Translations under genes and position numbers: made by a program
Part shown: positions 17,091-25,839 of the stretch, piece by piece
Layout: each line of letters begins with the position of its first letter
How positions within the stretch are numbered: the stretch's first letter is position 1
Assembly (NCBI RefSeq): GCF_900112795.1
Contig: NZ_FONA01000018.1
Coordinates: 1 to 64,000, forward strand
DNA from: Thermophagus xiamenensis
GTDB lineage: Bacteria > Bacteroidota > Bacteroidia > Bacteroidales > Marinilabiliaceae
Direction: 5' to 3'
Length of the DNA: 64,000 nt
The notes under the pieces: generated by a model
Databases searched by the model: none
What the model saw: the letters and a program-made list of their open reading frames with translations, nothing else
Told to the model about the DNA's origin: nothing

Positions 17091-17948
17091 ATGAAAATAG
17101 CCATAAGCGGAATAACAGGACTTATTGGGAGTTCCTTGTCTGAACATTTTAAAAGGCAGGGACATGAGGTAGTCGGTTTGTATCGCCGGGATTTTGAAAA
17201 AGGAGAAAGTCATTTGGCTCAGAAATTACAGGAATGCCGGGTGGTGGTTAATTTGGCAGGTGCACCTATTTTGAAAAGATGGAGTGTTGCCTGGAAAGAG
17301 AACATTTATACCAGTCGCGTCAATACTACTTCGAAAATAATAGGCGCCTTCAATAAAATGCGCATTTGCCCTCATACATTTGTGTCGGCATCGGCAGTTG
17401 GAATTTATGACACGCAGAATGTGCATGATGAGTATTCTACCAGTTATTCGGAAGGCTTTTTGGGGAAGGTATGCAAAGATTGGGAAGAGGAAGCACTTAA
17501 AGCTACCAGGTTAGGTATCCGTGTGTGCCTCACCCGGTATGGCGTTGTTTTGTCGAACAAAGGTGGAGCACTTAAGAAAATGATTCTTCCTTTTAAGTTG
17601 GGTTTGGGTGGAAAAATTGGAAATGGTTTGCAGCCCATGCCCTTTATTCATATTGAAGATGCCGTGTCGGCTGTTGAATGGCTATTAATGAACGAACAGC
17701 AAGAGGGTATTTTCAATATGGTGGCCCCTCAAATAATTTCAAATAAAGATTTTACAAAGGCATTAAGTGGCATACTGCATAGACCGGCATTAATGACTGT
17801 TCCTGCCTGGGTCTTAAGGATGGTCTATGGCGAGGGCGTTGAAGTATTGACAGAAGGTCAGAAAGTTGTATGTCGCCGCTTACAGGAAGGTGGTTTTCAA
17901 TTCTCATATGCCGATATCAAGTCTGCGTTAATGGATTTAATTTCGTGA
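17091..17948 (+). CDS. NAD(P)-dependent epimerase-like protein, TIGR01777/SDR39U1 family
   Basis: The 285-residue product is an extended short-chain dehydrogenase. It opens with the nucleotide-binding motif ISGITGLIGSSL (residues 4-15), a slight variant of TGGTGFIG, and has NLAGAPI, SASAVGIY (near residue 105), a VCLTRYGVVLSNKGGAL segment and PFIHIEDAV, the hallmarks of the TIGR01777 group. In this family the catalytic YxxxK is often degenerate, and no clear YxxxK is seen at the expected place. Its substrate is unknown; homologues have been implicated in cell division or membrane processes in some bacteria. It ends before a shared terminator with pckA. Confidence 0.88.
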   Translation: MKIAISGITGLIGSSLSEHFKRQGHEVVGLYRRDFEKGESHLAQKLQECRVVVNLAGAPILKRWSVAWKENIYTSRVNTTSKIIGAFNKMRICPHTFVSASAVGIYDTQNVHDEYSTSYSEGFLGKVCKDWEEEALKATRLGIRVCLTRYGVVLSNKGGALKKMILPFKLGLGGKIGNGLQPMPFIHIEDAVSAVEWLLMNEQQEGIFNMVAPQIISNKDFTKALSGILHRPALMTVPAWVLRMVYGEGVEVLTEGQKVVCRRLQEGGFQFSYADIKSALMDLIS

Positions 17949-17971
17949 ATCAATTATTTATTAAATCATAA

Positions 17972-18011
17972 AAAAGGGACAGAAATTTGTAAAACAAACC
18001 CTGTCCCTTTT
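17972..18011. terminator. Bidirectional terminator between the SDR gene and pckA
   Basis: Arms 17972-17982 (AAAAGGGACAG) and 18001-18011 (CTGTCCCTTTT) form an 11-bp perfect stem, with a small inner TTTGT-ACAAA hairpin in the loop. A-rich and T-rich flanks allow termination for both convergent genes. Confidence 0.85.
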
Positions 18012-18060
18012 ATTTAAAATTTTACTGGCGTGTCTTTCTAAAAAGATGAGCCATTAAACA

Positions 18061-19668
18061 TTAGTCTAATTGAGGACCAGCAGCAACAAGAGCCTTGCCT
18101 TCTTCGTTGTCAGTATATTTTTCGAAGTTTTTGATGAATCTGGCGGCCAGGTCTTTGGCGCGTTTTTCCCATTCAGCAGGATCGGCATAGGTGTTGCGAG
18201 GATCCAGAATTTCGGTGTTAACGCCTTCCAGTTCAACAGGGATTTCCAGGTTGAAAATAGGAATAACTTTGGTTTCAGCTTTTTCAATAGATCCATCAAG
18301 AATACGGTCGATAATGGCTCGGGTATCCTTAATTGAAATTCGTTTTCCGGTACCATTCCATCCGGTATTTACCAGATAAGCTTCGGCACCCACTGCTTCC
18401 ATTCTCTTAACCAACTCTTCCGCATATTTTGTGGGGTGGAGGGAAAGGAAAGCTTCACCGAAACAAGCAGAGAAGGTAGGAACAGGTTCAGTAACACCAC
18501 GCTCAGTACCGGCTAATTTAGCGGTAAAACCTGAAAGGAAGTGATATTTGGTTTGTTCTGATGTCAGTTTAGATACCGGGGGCATTACACCAAAAGCATC
18601 TGCTGTTAAGAAGATAACTTTTTTGGCATGTCCGGCTCTTGAAACAGGTTTTACAATATTTTTAATGTGGTAAATGGGGTAAGAAACCCTGGTATTTTCG
18701 GTTTTTGAACCGTCGCTGAAATCAACTTTTCCGTTTTCATCAACCACAACATTTTCCAACAAAGCATCGCGCTTGATGGCATTGTAAATGTCGGGCTCAG
18801 CTTCAGGATCGAGGTTGATGGTTTTGGCATAGCAACCACCTTCAAAGTTAAATACGCCATCGTCATCCCATCCGTGTTCGTCATCACCGATAAGGGCACG
18901 TTTGGGGTCGGTTGACAAGGTGGTTTTACCTGTTCCTGAAAGACCAAAGAAGATAGCGGTGTCACCATCTTTACCTACATTAGCGGAGCAGTGCATAGAG
19001 GCAATACCACGTAATGGCAGATAGTAGTTCATCATTGCGAACATACCCTTTTTCATTTCACCGCCATACCATGTGCCACCAAGAACATGCATCTTTTCAG
19101 TAAGGTTGAACACAGTGAATACTTCTGAATTCAAACCATGCTCTTTCCATTTGGGATTGGTGGTTTTTGCGGCATTCAATGAAACAAAATCGGGTTCACC
19201 AAAGTTTTCCAATTCTTCTTTGGTTGGACGAATAAACATATTGGTAACGAAATGAGCCTGCCAGGCCACTTCCATGATGAAACGGATCTTGAGCCGTGTC
19301 TCGGGATTAGCACCACAGAAAACATCTACAACAAACAATCTTTTCCCTGAGAGCTGTTTTACTGCTAATTCTTTCAGTTCTTTCCATACTTCGGGCGATA
19401 CCGGTTTGTTGTCGTTTGGTGCATGTTCTGAAGTCCACCAGATGGTATCTTTGGTCGTCTCGTCTTTTACTATGTATTTGTCTTTGGGAGACCGACCAGT
19501 GAAAATACCGGTGTCTACTGCTACGGCACCTAATTCCGTAACTACACCTTTTTCATAACCTTCCAAATCAGGACGGGTCTCTTCCTTAAATAACTCTTCA
19601 TACGAGGGATTGTGGACAATTTCTTTCACATCCGTAATCCCGTACTTACTCAAATCCAAATTTTGCAT
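18061..19668 (-). CDS. pckA: Phosphoenolpyruvate carboxykinase (ATP)
   Basis: The enzyme interconverts oxaloacetate + ATP and PEP + CO2 + ADP. In Bacteroidota it commonly runs in the PEP-carboxylating direction during fermentation. The 535-residue product has the substrate-binding GRSPKDKY (about residue 60), [10 protein letters not shown] (about 200-209), the metal ligand His in MHCSANVG (about 227), the kinase-1a P-loop [11 protein letters not shown] (about 242-252) and the kinase-2 GDDEHGW. Length and motifs are complete for the ATP-dependent class. It is a single-gene unit with its own promoter box and a shared terminator. A second candidate PEPCK of an unrelated size class is at 60349. 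Confidence 0.97.
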   Translation of the reverse strand: MQNLDLSKYGITDVKEIVHNPSYEELFKEETRPDLEGYEKGVVTELGAVAVDTGIFTGRSPKDKYIVKDETTKDTIWWTSEHAPNDNKPVSPEVWKELKELAVKQLSGKRLFVVDVFCGANPETRLKIRFIMEVAWQAHFVTNMFIRPTKEELENFGEPDFVSLNAAKTTNPKWKEHGLNSEVFTVFNLTEKMHVLGGTWYGGEMKKGMFAMMNYYLPLRGIASMHCSANVGKDGDTAIFFGLSGTGKTTLSTDPKRALIGDDEHGWDDDGVFNFEGGCYAKTINLDPEAEPDIYNAIKRDALLENVVVDENGKVDFSDGSKTENTRVSYPIYHIKNIVKPVSRAGHAKKVIFLTADAFGVMPPVSKLTSEQTKYHFLSGFTAKLAGTERGVTEPVPTFSACFGEAFLSLHPTKYAEELVKRMEAVGAEAYLVNTGWNGTGKRISIKDTRAIIDRILDGSIEKAETKVIPIFNLEIPVELEGVNTEILDPRNTYADPAEWEKRAKDLAARFIKNFEKYTDNEEGKALVAAGPQLD

Positions 19669-19731
19669 ATTTCTATGAGTTTAAATTAAATTATTAGGAT
19701 ATTTGATTATGCGATTTGATTTCTTTTGCGT

Positions 19732-19739
19732 CAAAAGTA
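19732..19739 (-). promoter_or_regulatory. Promoter -7 box for pckA
   Basis: On the minus strand the sequence reads TACTTTTG, an exact TAnnTTTG match, 63 bases upstream of the pckA start. A clear -33 TTTG at the standard distance is not visible. Confidence 0.55.
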
Positions 19740-19990
19740 TAAAAAAAGGTATTAAAGAAAAATATCTTTAATGTTTTTTTAATCCGAATGAACAATTTTT
19801 AATGTTGGACAGGAGTTTTTGTATCCTGAATTATATTACCAAACAGATGCTGTTTCCTAGTTCCAGACAAGGAAGAGATTATCCAATCAATAACATTATT
19901 TTGGGCGATTGACGGGGTTGTTTTTTGGGTCGGTTAAAAATAGATATTAGTGATTAAATAGGCAACCTTTTAATTGTTATATAATATAAA

Positions 19991-20051
19991 AAGTCTTCAA
20001 CAATTTTGAAAAAGTGGCTGTTGCCAAATTTTCAAAAACTGTTGAAGACTT
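19991..20051 (-). terminator. Long hairpin after xerD
   Basis: AAGTCTTCAACA (19991-20002) pairs perfectly with TGTTGAAGACTT (20040-20051), and the pairing continues inward through ATTTTGAAAA with TTTTCAAAA and a GGC-TGTT-GCC tip, giving a nearly continuous 61-nt hairpin. On the minus strand it is followed by TTTATATT. A smaller TTCCCTT-AAA-AAGGGAA hairpin lies between it and the xerD stop. Probably the terminator of xerD. The stem is longer than most. Confidence 0.65.
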
Positions 20052-20093
20052 AAATGCTTTAATATCTATATCTTCCCTTAAAAAGGGAAAAAG

Positions 20094-21005
20094 TTATGAC
20101 CTTGGATGGTACTGAATAATGGTATTTTTCAGGTACTCTTTATCCAGATGGGTATAAATTTCCGTTGTAATGATTGATTCGTGCCCCAGCATTTCCTGAA
20201 CCGCTCTCAGGTTTGCACCTCCATCGATGAGGTGGGTAGCAAATGAATGACGGAAAGTGTGAGGACTGATATTCTTTTCAATTCCTAATTTTCTGGTAAT
20301 GTTTTTAATAATCGTAAAAATCATTACTCTTGAAAGCTTTTTACCTCGTCGATTTAAGAAAAGAATATCTTCGTGGTCGGGGTGAATTTTTAAATTCCGC
20401 CGATATTCGCTAAGATAAAGGTTAATTTCCTTTATGGCTTTGGTACTGATGGGAACTAACCTTTCTTTACTTCCTTTGCCTTCAATTTTAACAAACCCCG
20501 ACTCAAAGAAGAGGTTTGAAATTTTCAGGTCAATCAGTTCGGAAACCCTGAGGCCGCAGCTGTATAAAGTTTCAAGAATGGCCTTGTTGCGTTGTCCTTC
20601 CGGTTTTTTTGTGTCGACCGCATTAATAATGGTATCAATTTCTTCGACCGAAAGAATTTCCGGAAGTTTGCGCCCCACTTTAGGGGTTTCAAGCAGTGCA
20701 GTAGGATCTCTGTCGACTTTTTCTTCTATCAACAAATATTTATAAAACGATTTAATACCACTAATAATACGGGCCTGGGTCCGTGGGCTGATGCCTTTAT
20801 CATTAACCCACTCAATCATTTCTTTTAGGTGCTCAAGTTTTACTTGCTCAGGACTAACATCATATTCCTTCTCTTTTAAAAACTGAACCAGTTTAAGAAG
20901 GTCAGTGATGTAGGCATGAATGGAATTATCCGAAAGGCCCTTTTCTACTTTTAAATAATTCCGAAATCCGTTAATTTCATTTTCCCAATTCATGTCGCTG
21001 TTCAT
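20094..21005 (-). CDS. xerD: Tyrosine recombinase XerD
   Basis: XerD resolves chromosome dimers at dif together with XerC. The 303-residue product has the N-terminal SAM-like core-binding domain (to about residue 100) and a catalytic domain with every tyrosine-recombinase residue in place: Arg153 (SCGLRVSEL), Lys177 (EGKGSKERLVP), His249 and Arg252 (SPHTFRHSFATHL), His275 (MLGHESI) and Tyr284 (TEIYTHL). Size and the absence of integrase-type arm domains argue for the housekeeping Xer class, not a phage integrase. A second ATG at 20993 is an equally plausible start. It is divergent from aroQ, an arrangement familiar in Bacteroidota. Confidence 0.9.
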   Translation of the reverse strand: MNSDMNWENEINGFRNYLKVEKGLSDNSIHAYITDLLKLVQFLKEKEYDVSPEQVKLEHLKEMIEWVNDKGISPRTQARIISGIKSFYKYLLIEEKVDRDPTALLETPKVGRKLPEILSVEEIDTIINAVDTKKPEGQRNKAILETLYSCGLRVSELIDLKISNLFFESGFVKIEGKGSKERLVPISTKAIKEINLYLSEYRRNLKIHPDHEDILFLNRRGKKLSRVMIFTIIKNITRKLGIEKNISPHTFRHSFATHLIDGGANLRAVQEMLGHESIITTEIYTHLDKEYLKNTIIQYHPRS

Positions 21006-21815
21006 TTTATTTATAATTCAAAAATAATAGATTTATCAACTCTTTTTTTATCATATAGTGTTATAGTGTTTGGTTTGCATTGATGAATGGCCGACTTTAA
21101 AGTAAATATACAATACAATTTAATAAAAGTACAATATTAATTTTACTGTAGACCTGTAAATTGATAATAAGTTAAAAAGCTTAATTTCTAAACCTTTAAA
21201 AATTAGCAATTACCAAAATTGAACTTGTGCCTCAATTTTTATTAATGGGATAGGGTCGAATTTAAAAAGTCTTACAACTCAGTTAATTGTGATTATATAT
21301 TTGCCGTTTTATGGTCTGAAGTGGATTGAGTTATGTTGAAATATTCTTATTGTTCTAACAATGAATTTGTTGAGTTGTAATAAAATTAGTTATATCTGAT
21401 TTTTTTAAGTTAGATATTTATGCATGCATTAAGTTACCCGGGTTTACTAAAATGTATCTTTTTGTTTTTAAACCAATTAAAGCTTATTTCCTTCTTTTGT
21501 TTATTTCTGCGAAGATAATAATTAATTAGTTAAAAATAAACAGTAAATTGTTGAAAATTTATTTTGATATGATAGGGTTTATCTTTCACCCATGTTTAAA
21601 ATAATTTATAAAAACATTGGAGTTAAGTTAATTATCAAGTCGGATTTCAAAGAGTGTGCCAAATATTTTGATGGTTGTTTCAATTTATAAGTGAAAAGTG
21701 TAATGAATTGTTATTGTATGCAAATTTTTGAATTGATTCTTTAATGGATAATGGATTGTTTATCAATGGCATATAATTTAAGGGGATGGCAGTTTTTTAT
21801 TTTATATCGATATCT
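21006..21815. other. Long AT-rich divergent intergenic region with an orphan promoter box
   Basis: More than 800 bases separate xerD and aroQ without a credible gene on either strand. The region is very AT-rich. One exact -7 box TATATTTG lies at 21296-21303 on the plus strand, over 500 bases before aroQ; it could start a small RNA or be chance. I see no terminator hairpin after it and no recognisable riboswitch. Confidence 0.4.
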
Positions 21816-21823
21816 TATTTTTG
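21816..21823 (+). promoter_or_regulatory. Promoter -7 box for aroQ
   Basis: TATTTTTG is an exact TAnnTTTG match. TTTT at 21793-21796 occupies the -33 position with 19-base spacing. The predicted transcript start falls a few bases before 21835, which decides in favour of the ATG at 21848. Confidence 0.65.
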
Positions 21824-21847
21824 CAAACAATTAAATCAGGAAAATTC

Positions 21848-22267
21848 ATGAAAATTCTCATTATCAATGGCCCAAATTTAAATTTATTGGGAAAGCGTGA
21901 ACCGCATATTTACGGAAATGAATCTTTTGAGAACTACCTTGCTACATTACAAAAGAAATATTCAGCTATCCCCATTGAGTATTATCAGTCAAATATAGAA
22001 GGCGAGTTGATCAATAAGATTCAGGAATGTGGCTTTTCTGACTATGGTATTGTGTTAAATGCCGGCGCTTATACACATACCTCTGTTGCATTGGCCGATG
22101 CTATTGCTACCGTCACTGCACCCGTAATTGAGGTTCATATTTCAAATGTATTTAAACGAGAAAGTTTTCGACACCACTCATTTCTTTCGCCGGTTTGTAG
22201 GGGAGTGATATGTGGTTTTGGCCTTGATTCCTATCGATTGGCTATAGAAGCACTTTTAAATCAATAA
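21848..22267 (+). CDS. aroQ: 3-Dehydroquinate dehydratase, type II
   Basis: The enzyme removes water from 3-dehydroquinate in the shikimate pathway by the type II (trans) mechanism. From the ATG at 21848 it has 139 residues and starts MKILIINGPNLNLLGKRE, the usual N terminus. Arg17 and the catalytic Tyr22 are in the lid region GKREPHIYG. The substrate-binding NAGAYTHTS and the catalytic-His segment VEVHISN follow. An upstream in-frame TTG at 21821 is rejected because the promoter box overlaps it. CAGGA just upstream is a weak ribosome-binding sequence. The gene is followed after 35 bp by pyk, probably in one transcript. Confidence 0.95.
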   Translation: MKILIINGPNLNLLGKREPHIYGNESFENYLATLQKKYSAIPIEYYQSNIEGELINKIQECGFSDYGIVLNAGAYTHTSVALADAIATVTAPVIEVHISNVFKRESFRHHSFLSPVCRGVICGFGLDSYRLAIEALLNQ

Positions 22268-22302
22268 ATTGAAACAGGAGAACGAGTTAAAAAAATTAGG
22301 GA

Positions 22303-23739
22303 ATGAAGAAATTCACGAAAATTGTTGCAACCATTTCAGACAAAAGGTGTGAAACAAGTTTTATAAGAGAACTTTTTGAGGCAGGGATGAATGTGGCCAG
22401 GCTAAATACAGCCCACCTCGATTTTGATGGGTTAAACAAAATTGTTACCAATATTCGGGAAGTATCTGATGCCATAGCAATATTGATAGATACCAAAGGT
22501 CCGGAGATTAGGACAACTAAGACCGACCAGGATTTCGAACTGAAGGCCGGCAGTGAAATTCTTTTGGTCGGCAATCCCGATTGTGAAACCACTTCCGAAA
22601 AAATTTGTGTCTCTTATCCGAAAATAGCTGAAGATGTTTCGGTTGGTACCAATATTTTGATTGACGATGGAGAAATAGGATTGGTTGTGCTGGAGAAAAA
22701 GTCTGATGGTTTAATATGTAAGGTTTTAAACGATGGATTGCTGGGAAGCCGCAAAAGTGTTAATGTTCCCGGGGTGCGAATTAATTTACCATCATTGACA
22801 CAGCGTGATATCGGTTTTATTAAATACGCCATAGAAAATGATTTGGATTTTATTGCCCACTCTTTTGTCAGAAATAAGGAAGATGTTTTGGAAGTCCAAA
22901 AAATCCTGGATGAGTATGATAGTCCGGTTAAAATTATAGCCAAAATAGAAAATCAGGAAGGGGTCGAAAAAATCGATGAAATTTTAGAGCATGTATATGG
23001 TGTAATGGTTGCCAGAGGTGACCTTGGTATAGAAATCCCTCAGGAAAAGATTCCGGGCTTGCAGCGGCAACTGATTCGGAAATGCGTGGAAGCCAAAAAG
23101 CCGGTAATTGTTGCAACGCAGATGTTGCATTCCATGATTCATAATCCTCGACCTACACGGGCCGAAGTGACCGATGTGGCCAATGCAATTTACTATCGTA
23201 CCGATGCCATAATGTTGAGTGGTGAAACGGCTTACGGAAAATATGCCGTTGAATCGGTAAAAACCATGTCGCGCATTGCGGAAGAGGTTGAAGCGGCAAA
23301 AGATAGCCGAAACGATATTCCGGTAGATGTTGTTAAACATGATATTACCGCCTATTTGGCCGATACAGCGGTTAAAGCTTCGAAAGAGTTGGATATAAAG
23401 GCTGTTTTGACAGATAGCTTAACCGGAAAAACGGCGCGCTATTTGGCTGCCTTTAGAGGACCTAACCCCGTTATTGCTCTTTGCTATAATAAAAGGGTGG
23501 GCCGTCAGCTGGCCCTCTCATATGGCGTTTTCCCTGAATTAACAGAGCCGGGACGTTCAAAAAGTGAGATTTTAAGCAATACACTTTTACGGTTGAAAAA
23601 ATTCCATACCATACAAAACGATGAATTGGTGGCTTATCTTGGCGGAAGTTTTGGCATTGGCGGGGGAACAACCTATTTGGAAATAATGACCGTTGGAGGA
23701 TTGCTTAAAAAGCATAACCGATTTTCAAACAATGAGTAG
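22303..23739 (+). CDS. pyk: Pyruvate kinase
   Basis: The enzyme converts PEP and ADP to pyruvate and ATP. The 478-residue product has the ATISDKRC start, AGMNVARLNTAH, the ligand loop DTKGPEIRTT, the catalytic IIAKIENQEGVE, the metal-binding VARGDLGIEIP, VATQMLHSM and LSGETAYGKY, followed by a C-terminal regulatory domain. The monovalent-cation/ATP motif reads NTAH where most enzymes have NFSH, so the usual potassium-coordinating Ser is Ala; the Glu of KGPEIRT, typical of K+-dependent forms, is kept. I remember NTAH as usual in Bacteroides enzymes, so this is a lineage feature more than damage. Likely cotranscribed with aroQ. Confidence 0.95.
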   Translation: MKKFTKIVATISDKRCETSFIRELFEAGMNVARLNTAHLDFDGLNKIVTNIREVSDAIAILIDTKGPEIRTTKTDQDFELKAGSEILLVGNPDCETTSEKICVSYPKIAEDVSVGTNILIDDGEIGLVVLEKKSDGLICKVLNDGLLGSRKSVNVPGVRINLPSLTQRDIGFIKYAIENDLDFIAHSFVRNKEDVLEVQKILDEYDSPVKIIAKIENQEGVEKIDEILEHVYGVMVARGDLGIEIPQEKIPGLQRQLIRKCVEAKKPVIVATQMLHSMIHNPRPTRAEVTDVANAIYYRTDAIMLSGETAYGKYAVESVKTMSRIAEEVEAAKDSRNDIPVDVVKHDITAYLADTAVKASKELDIKAVLTDSLTGKTARYLAAFRGPNPVIALCYNKRVGRQLALSYGVFPELTEPGRSKSEILSNTLLRLKKFHTIQNDELVAYLGGSFGIGGGTTYLEIMTVGGLLKKHNRFSNNE

Positions 23740-23755
23740 GAATCGATAATTTAAC

Positions 23756-23935
23756 TAGTCATTAGTTATTTAGTCATTTAGTCATTAGTGCTGTGTGTAA
23801 CCAACACTAATGACTATTGACTAACCATTAATGACTAATAAATGTTGCCTACTCCTCCTTCTGTCTGTGCTCTTCAGCATTTATATTATTATTCATGCGC
23901 TTATGAGGTAAAAGTCACCAGGTTGGTTTCATTTT
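23756..23935 (-). repeat. Dispersed repeat, C-B-A in reverse orientation (diverged)
   Basis: Left to right: a C hairpin (TAGTCATTAG arms around an ACACTAATGACT return strand, to about 23842), a reversed B module (CTCCTTCTGTCTGTGC), and a reversed A left half (TCATGCGC...AAAAGTCACC...GGTTTCATTTT). The order matches the A-B-C copies elsewhere, but the sequence has drifted further. The rest of the gap to the tRNA genes is A-rich. Confidence 0.8.
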
Positions 23936-24001
23936 CAGACATGGACGGCTCTACCAAAAGAAAAAATTGAAAAAAAAAATTACATTTTCGATGGGATATC
24001 T

Positions 24002-24032
24002 ATTGCAGAATAAAAAAGAACCGTTATCTTTG
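24002..24032 (+). promoter_or_regulatory. Promoter of the tRNA-Asp pair
   Basis: ATTG at 24002-24005 (three of four -33 TTTG positions) and an exact TATCTTTG at 24025-24032, with a 19-base spacer. It lies 36 bases before the first tRNA. Confidence 0.7.
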
Positions 24033-24067
24033 CAACGCTTTTAAAACAAAGGGGTGCATCCCCATCC

Positions 24068-24144
24068 GGTCTGGTAGTTCAGATGGTTAGAATGCCGGCC
24101 TGTCACGCCGGAGGTCGCGGGTTCAAGTCCCGTCCAGACCGCCA
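24068..24144 (+). tRNA. tRNA-Asp (GTC), first copy
   Basis: The acceptor strands GGTCTGG and CCAGACC pair fully, the discriminator is G and CCA is encoded. The anticodon stem CCGGC/GCCGG closes the loop CTGTCAC, giving anticodon GTC for aspartate. The T arm contains GGTTCAAGTCC. The length is 77 nt. Confidence 0.97.
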
Positions 24145-24173
24145 CCGGAGATTTTATTGAAAACAACCTTTTT

Positions 24174-24250
24174 GGTCTGGTAGTTCAGATGGTTAGAATG
24201 CCGGCCTGTCACGCCGGAGGTCGCGGGTTCAAGTCCCGTCCAGACCGCCA
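24174..24250 (+). tRNA. tRNA-Asp (GTC), second identical copy
   Basis: Identical to the copy at 24068 over all 77 bases, including encoded CCA, and separated from it by 29 bases. Both lie between one promoter and one terminator and are presumably processed from a single transcript. Confidence 0.97.
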
Positions 24251-24252
24251 TC

Positions 24253-24286
24253 AAAAAAGCTATTCACTTACGAATAGCTTTTTTTT
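24253..24286 (+). terminator. Terminator of the tRNA-Asp operon
   Basis: A 13-bp perfect stem (24253-24265 with 24272-24284; AAAAAAGCTATTC/GAATAGCTTTTTT) with a six-base loop and a T-run of eight, starting two bases after the second CCA. Confidence 0.93.
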
Positions 24287-24440
24287 GTTTTATACATGAT
24301 TAAAAATAATTCTTATTGTCTTCTCTTTTAAGTTTGATGGGGAGTATCGTTGACGAAAGATACAATTCTTCCGGTTATTTTCTGCTTCTTCCGGTATAAT
24401 TTTAAGCTGTAAAATTTATTCTTAGAATTATGAGTTGAGG

Positions 24441-24974
24441 CTATCGGAAAAAAGTAAAATTTACTTTCCCGTAACGACGATTTTGCCAAAAATGTGGGCT
24501 GTCCTCAAAGTTATATTCCGGTCCGTGTTCAAGGATAAAAAGGCCATTTTCCAATAACAATTGGGAATTAAAAACCATTTGAGGCAAATCTGTGATGGTG
24601 GATAGAGCAAAAGGTGGATCGGCAAATATTAATGTGTAATTACCTTCCATTTTATTGAGGACTTTAAACACGTCTGCCTTGATAACTTGTATTTGTTTGT
24701 TTAGGCCCCACGAGCTTACCGTTTTTTTTATAAAAGAAAAATAAGCATAGTTTTTTTCAACGGCGGTAATTGACTGACATCCTCGTGAGGCAAATTCCAG
24801 CGATATGGCACCGGTACCGCTAAAAAGATCTAATACAATTTGGCTCTTGAAATCGATCAAGTTATTGAGTATGTTGAAGAGACTTTCTCTGGCCCGGTCG
24901 GTAGTAGGTCTGGCACGAAACGAGGCCGGAGGAGAAAGTTTTCGTCCTTTTAATTCCCCACTTACGATACGCAT
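24441..24974 (-). CDS. rsmD: 16S rRNA (guanine966-N2)-methyltransferase
   Basis: RsmD methylates G966 in the 30S subunit. The 177-residue product starts MRIVSGELKGRKL, continues with RPTTDRARESLFNIL, has SAM motif I LDLFSGTGAIS at 48-58 and the catalytic DPPF at 119-122. It is slightly shorter than E. coli RsmD but complete. Its start overlaps the end of the DUF3822 gene by 13 bp, showing translational coupling; DUF3822 next to rsmD is a recurring Bacteroidota arrangement. Third gene of a minus-strand operon from 26469. Confidence 0.94.
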   Translation of the reverse strand: MRIVSGELKGRKLSPPASFRARPTTDRARESLFNILNNLIDFKSQIVLDLFSGTGAISLEFASRGCQSITAVEKNYAYFSFIKKTVSSWGLNKQIQVIKADVFKVLNKMEGNYTLIFADPPFALSTITDLPQMVFNSQLLLENGLFILEHGPEYNFEDSPHFWQNRRYGKVNFTFFR

Positions 24975-25825
24975 GATGCCAAAGTTAACAAGTTGTAATA
25001 TCTGTGCCCCGGAACGCTTTTAAAAAGGTAGCTGTATTGAAATCCTGATGGTAACCCGGGAAATTTAACATGTTTTACATATTTCTCAATGGTTTGCTTT
25101 ATTTCATTAAAATTGTGATGATACCCTGTGATTTGGACATCAGTTTTTGAAGGTGAAAGCTGTAGCTGATCAAAAATAAATAAAGTATAATAGAGTAAAT
25201 CGTTTTTCCCTTTAATTTGAAACGAATTGCAAAGCTTTAAGTTGTTATTTTCTATAACAACTACATCGAAATAGTCTTTTTGCAGATTAATAATAAATTG
25301 AATTTTTCCCATGCCGGGCCGGCTGATAGCCAGTTTTGACTCTGTCATTGGAACGTACTGCTGAAAAATTATCGGTTCGGGAAATTGCCTTTCAAATATA
25401 TCATAAAGAGTGGCAGGAATAGCGAAAATATTCCATGCATCGGCTAATTTCATTTGAGAACTAACAACTTTGTAATTGCCTGGTACTTGATGAGTAAAAA
25501 ACAACCATTGGGAAGCTTCTTCGTGGTTAAATAAACCCGACGGAACCACAGTTGAATATCGTGTAGGTATTAAAATGAATACTTTTTTGAACGGTAAATT
25601 AAGCAATTCATTTTCTTCAAATACCTTATTGGTCAGCTTTGGTAAATCCGCTTCTGTTATATGATCCTGCAAGGCATAACTACTGAACTGTATGTATTTG
25701 TTGCGTATAGGATCGAGGATAGAAAAAGAAAATCCATCCAGGCTGGCCTGGATGGATAAAAAATAAGATGATGAAATATTAGCATCAAAGGTTTCGTCTA
25801 CAATCGAAAGGTCGGGAACCATCAT
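24962..25825 (-). CDS. DUF3822 protein
   Basis: The 287-residue product resembles the DUF3822 family, found in Bacteroidota beside rsmD. It has no signal peptide or membrane helix. Recognisable blocks are FSFSILDPIRNKYIQFSSY near the start, YSTVVPSGLFN in the middle (about residue 90) and SRPGMGKIQFIINLQKDYFD before the last third. The family has been suggested to have an actin-like fold; the sequence alternation here is compatible, but I cannot demonstrate nucleotide-binding residues. Its neighbour upstream is a single-span, pseudopilin-like protein, 14 bp away; a cytoplasmic actin-like protein paired with a single-span protein recalls PilM/PilN or GspL-type pairs, which is inference only. 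Confidence 0.75.
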   Translation of the reverse strand: MMVPDLSIVDETFDANISSSYFLSIQASLDGFSFSILDPIRNKYIQFSSYALQDHITEADLPKLTNKVFEENELLNLPFKKVFILIPTRYSTVVPSGLFNHEEASQWLFFTHQVPGNYKVVSSQMKLADAWNIFAIPATLYDIFERQFPEPIIFQQYVPMTESKLAISRPGMGKIQFIINLQKDYFDVVVIENNNLKLCNSFQIKGKNDLLYYTLFIFDQLQLSPSKTDVQITGYHHNFNEIKQTIEKYVKHVKFPGLPSGFQYSYLFKSVPGHRYYNLLTLASCVS

Positions 25826-25839
25826 AGTTGCATTTGTAT

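Noticed and set aside
20094-21005. Phage or mobile-element integrase
   Set aside because: Length and domain layout match housekeeping XerD; there is no att-like duplication or phage gene nearby.
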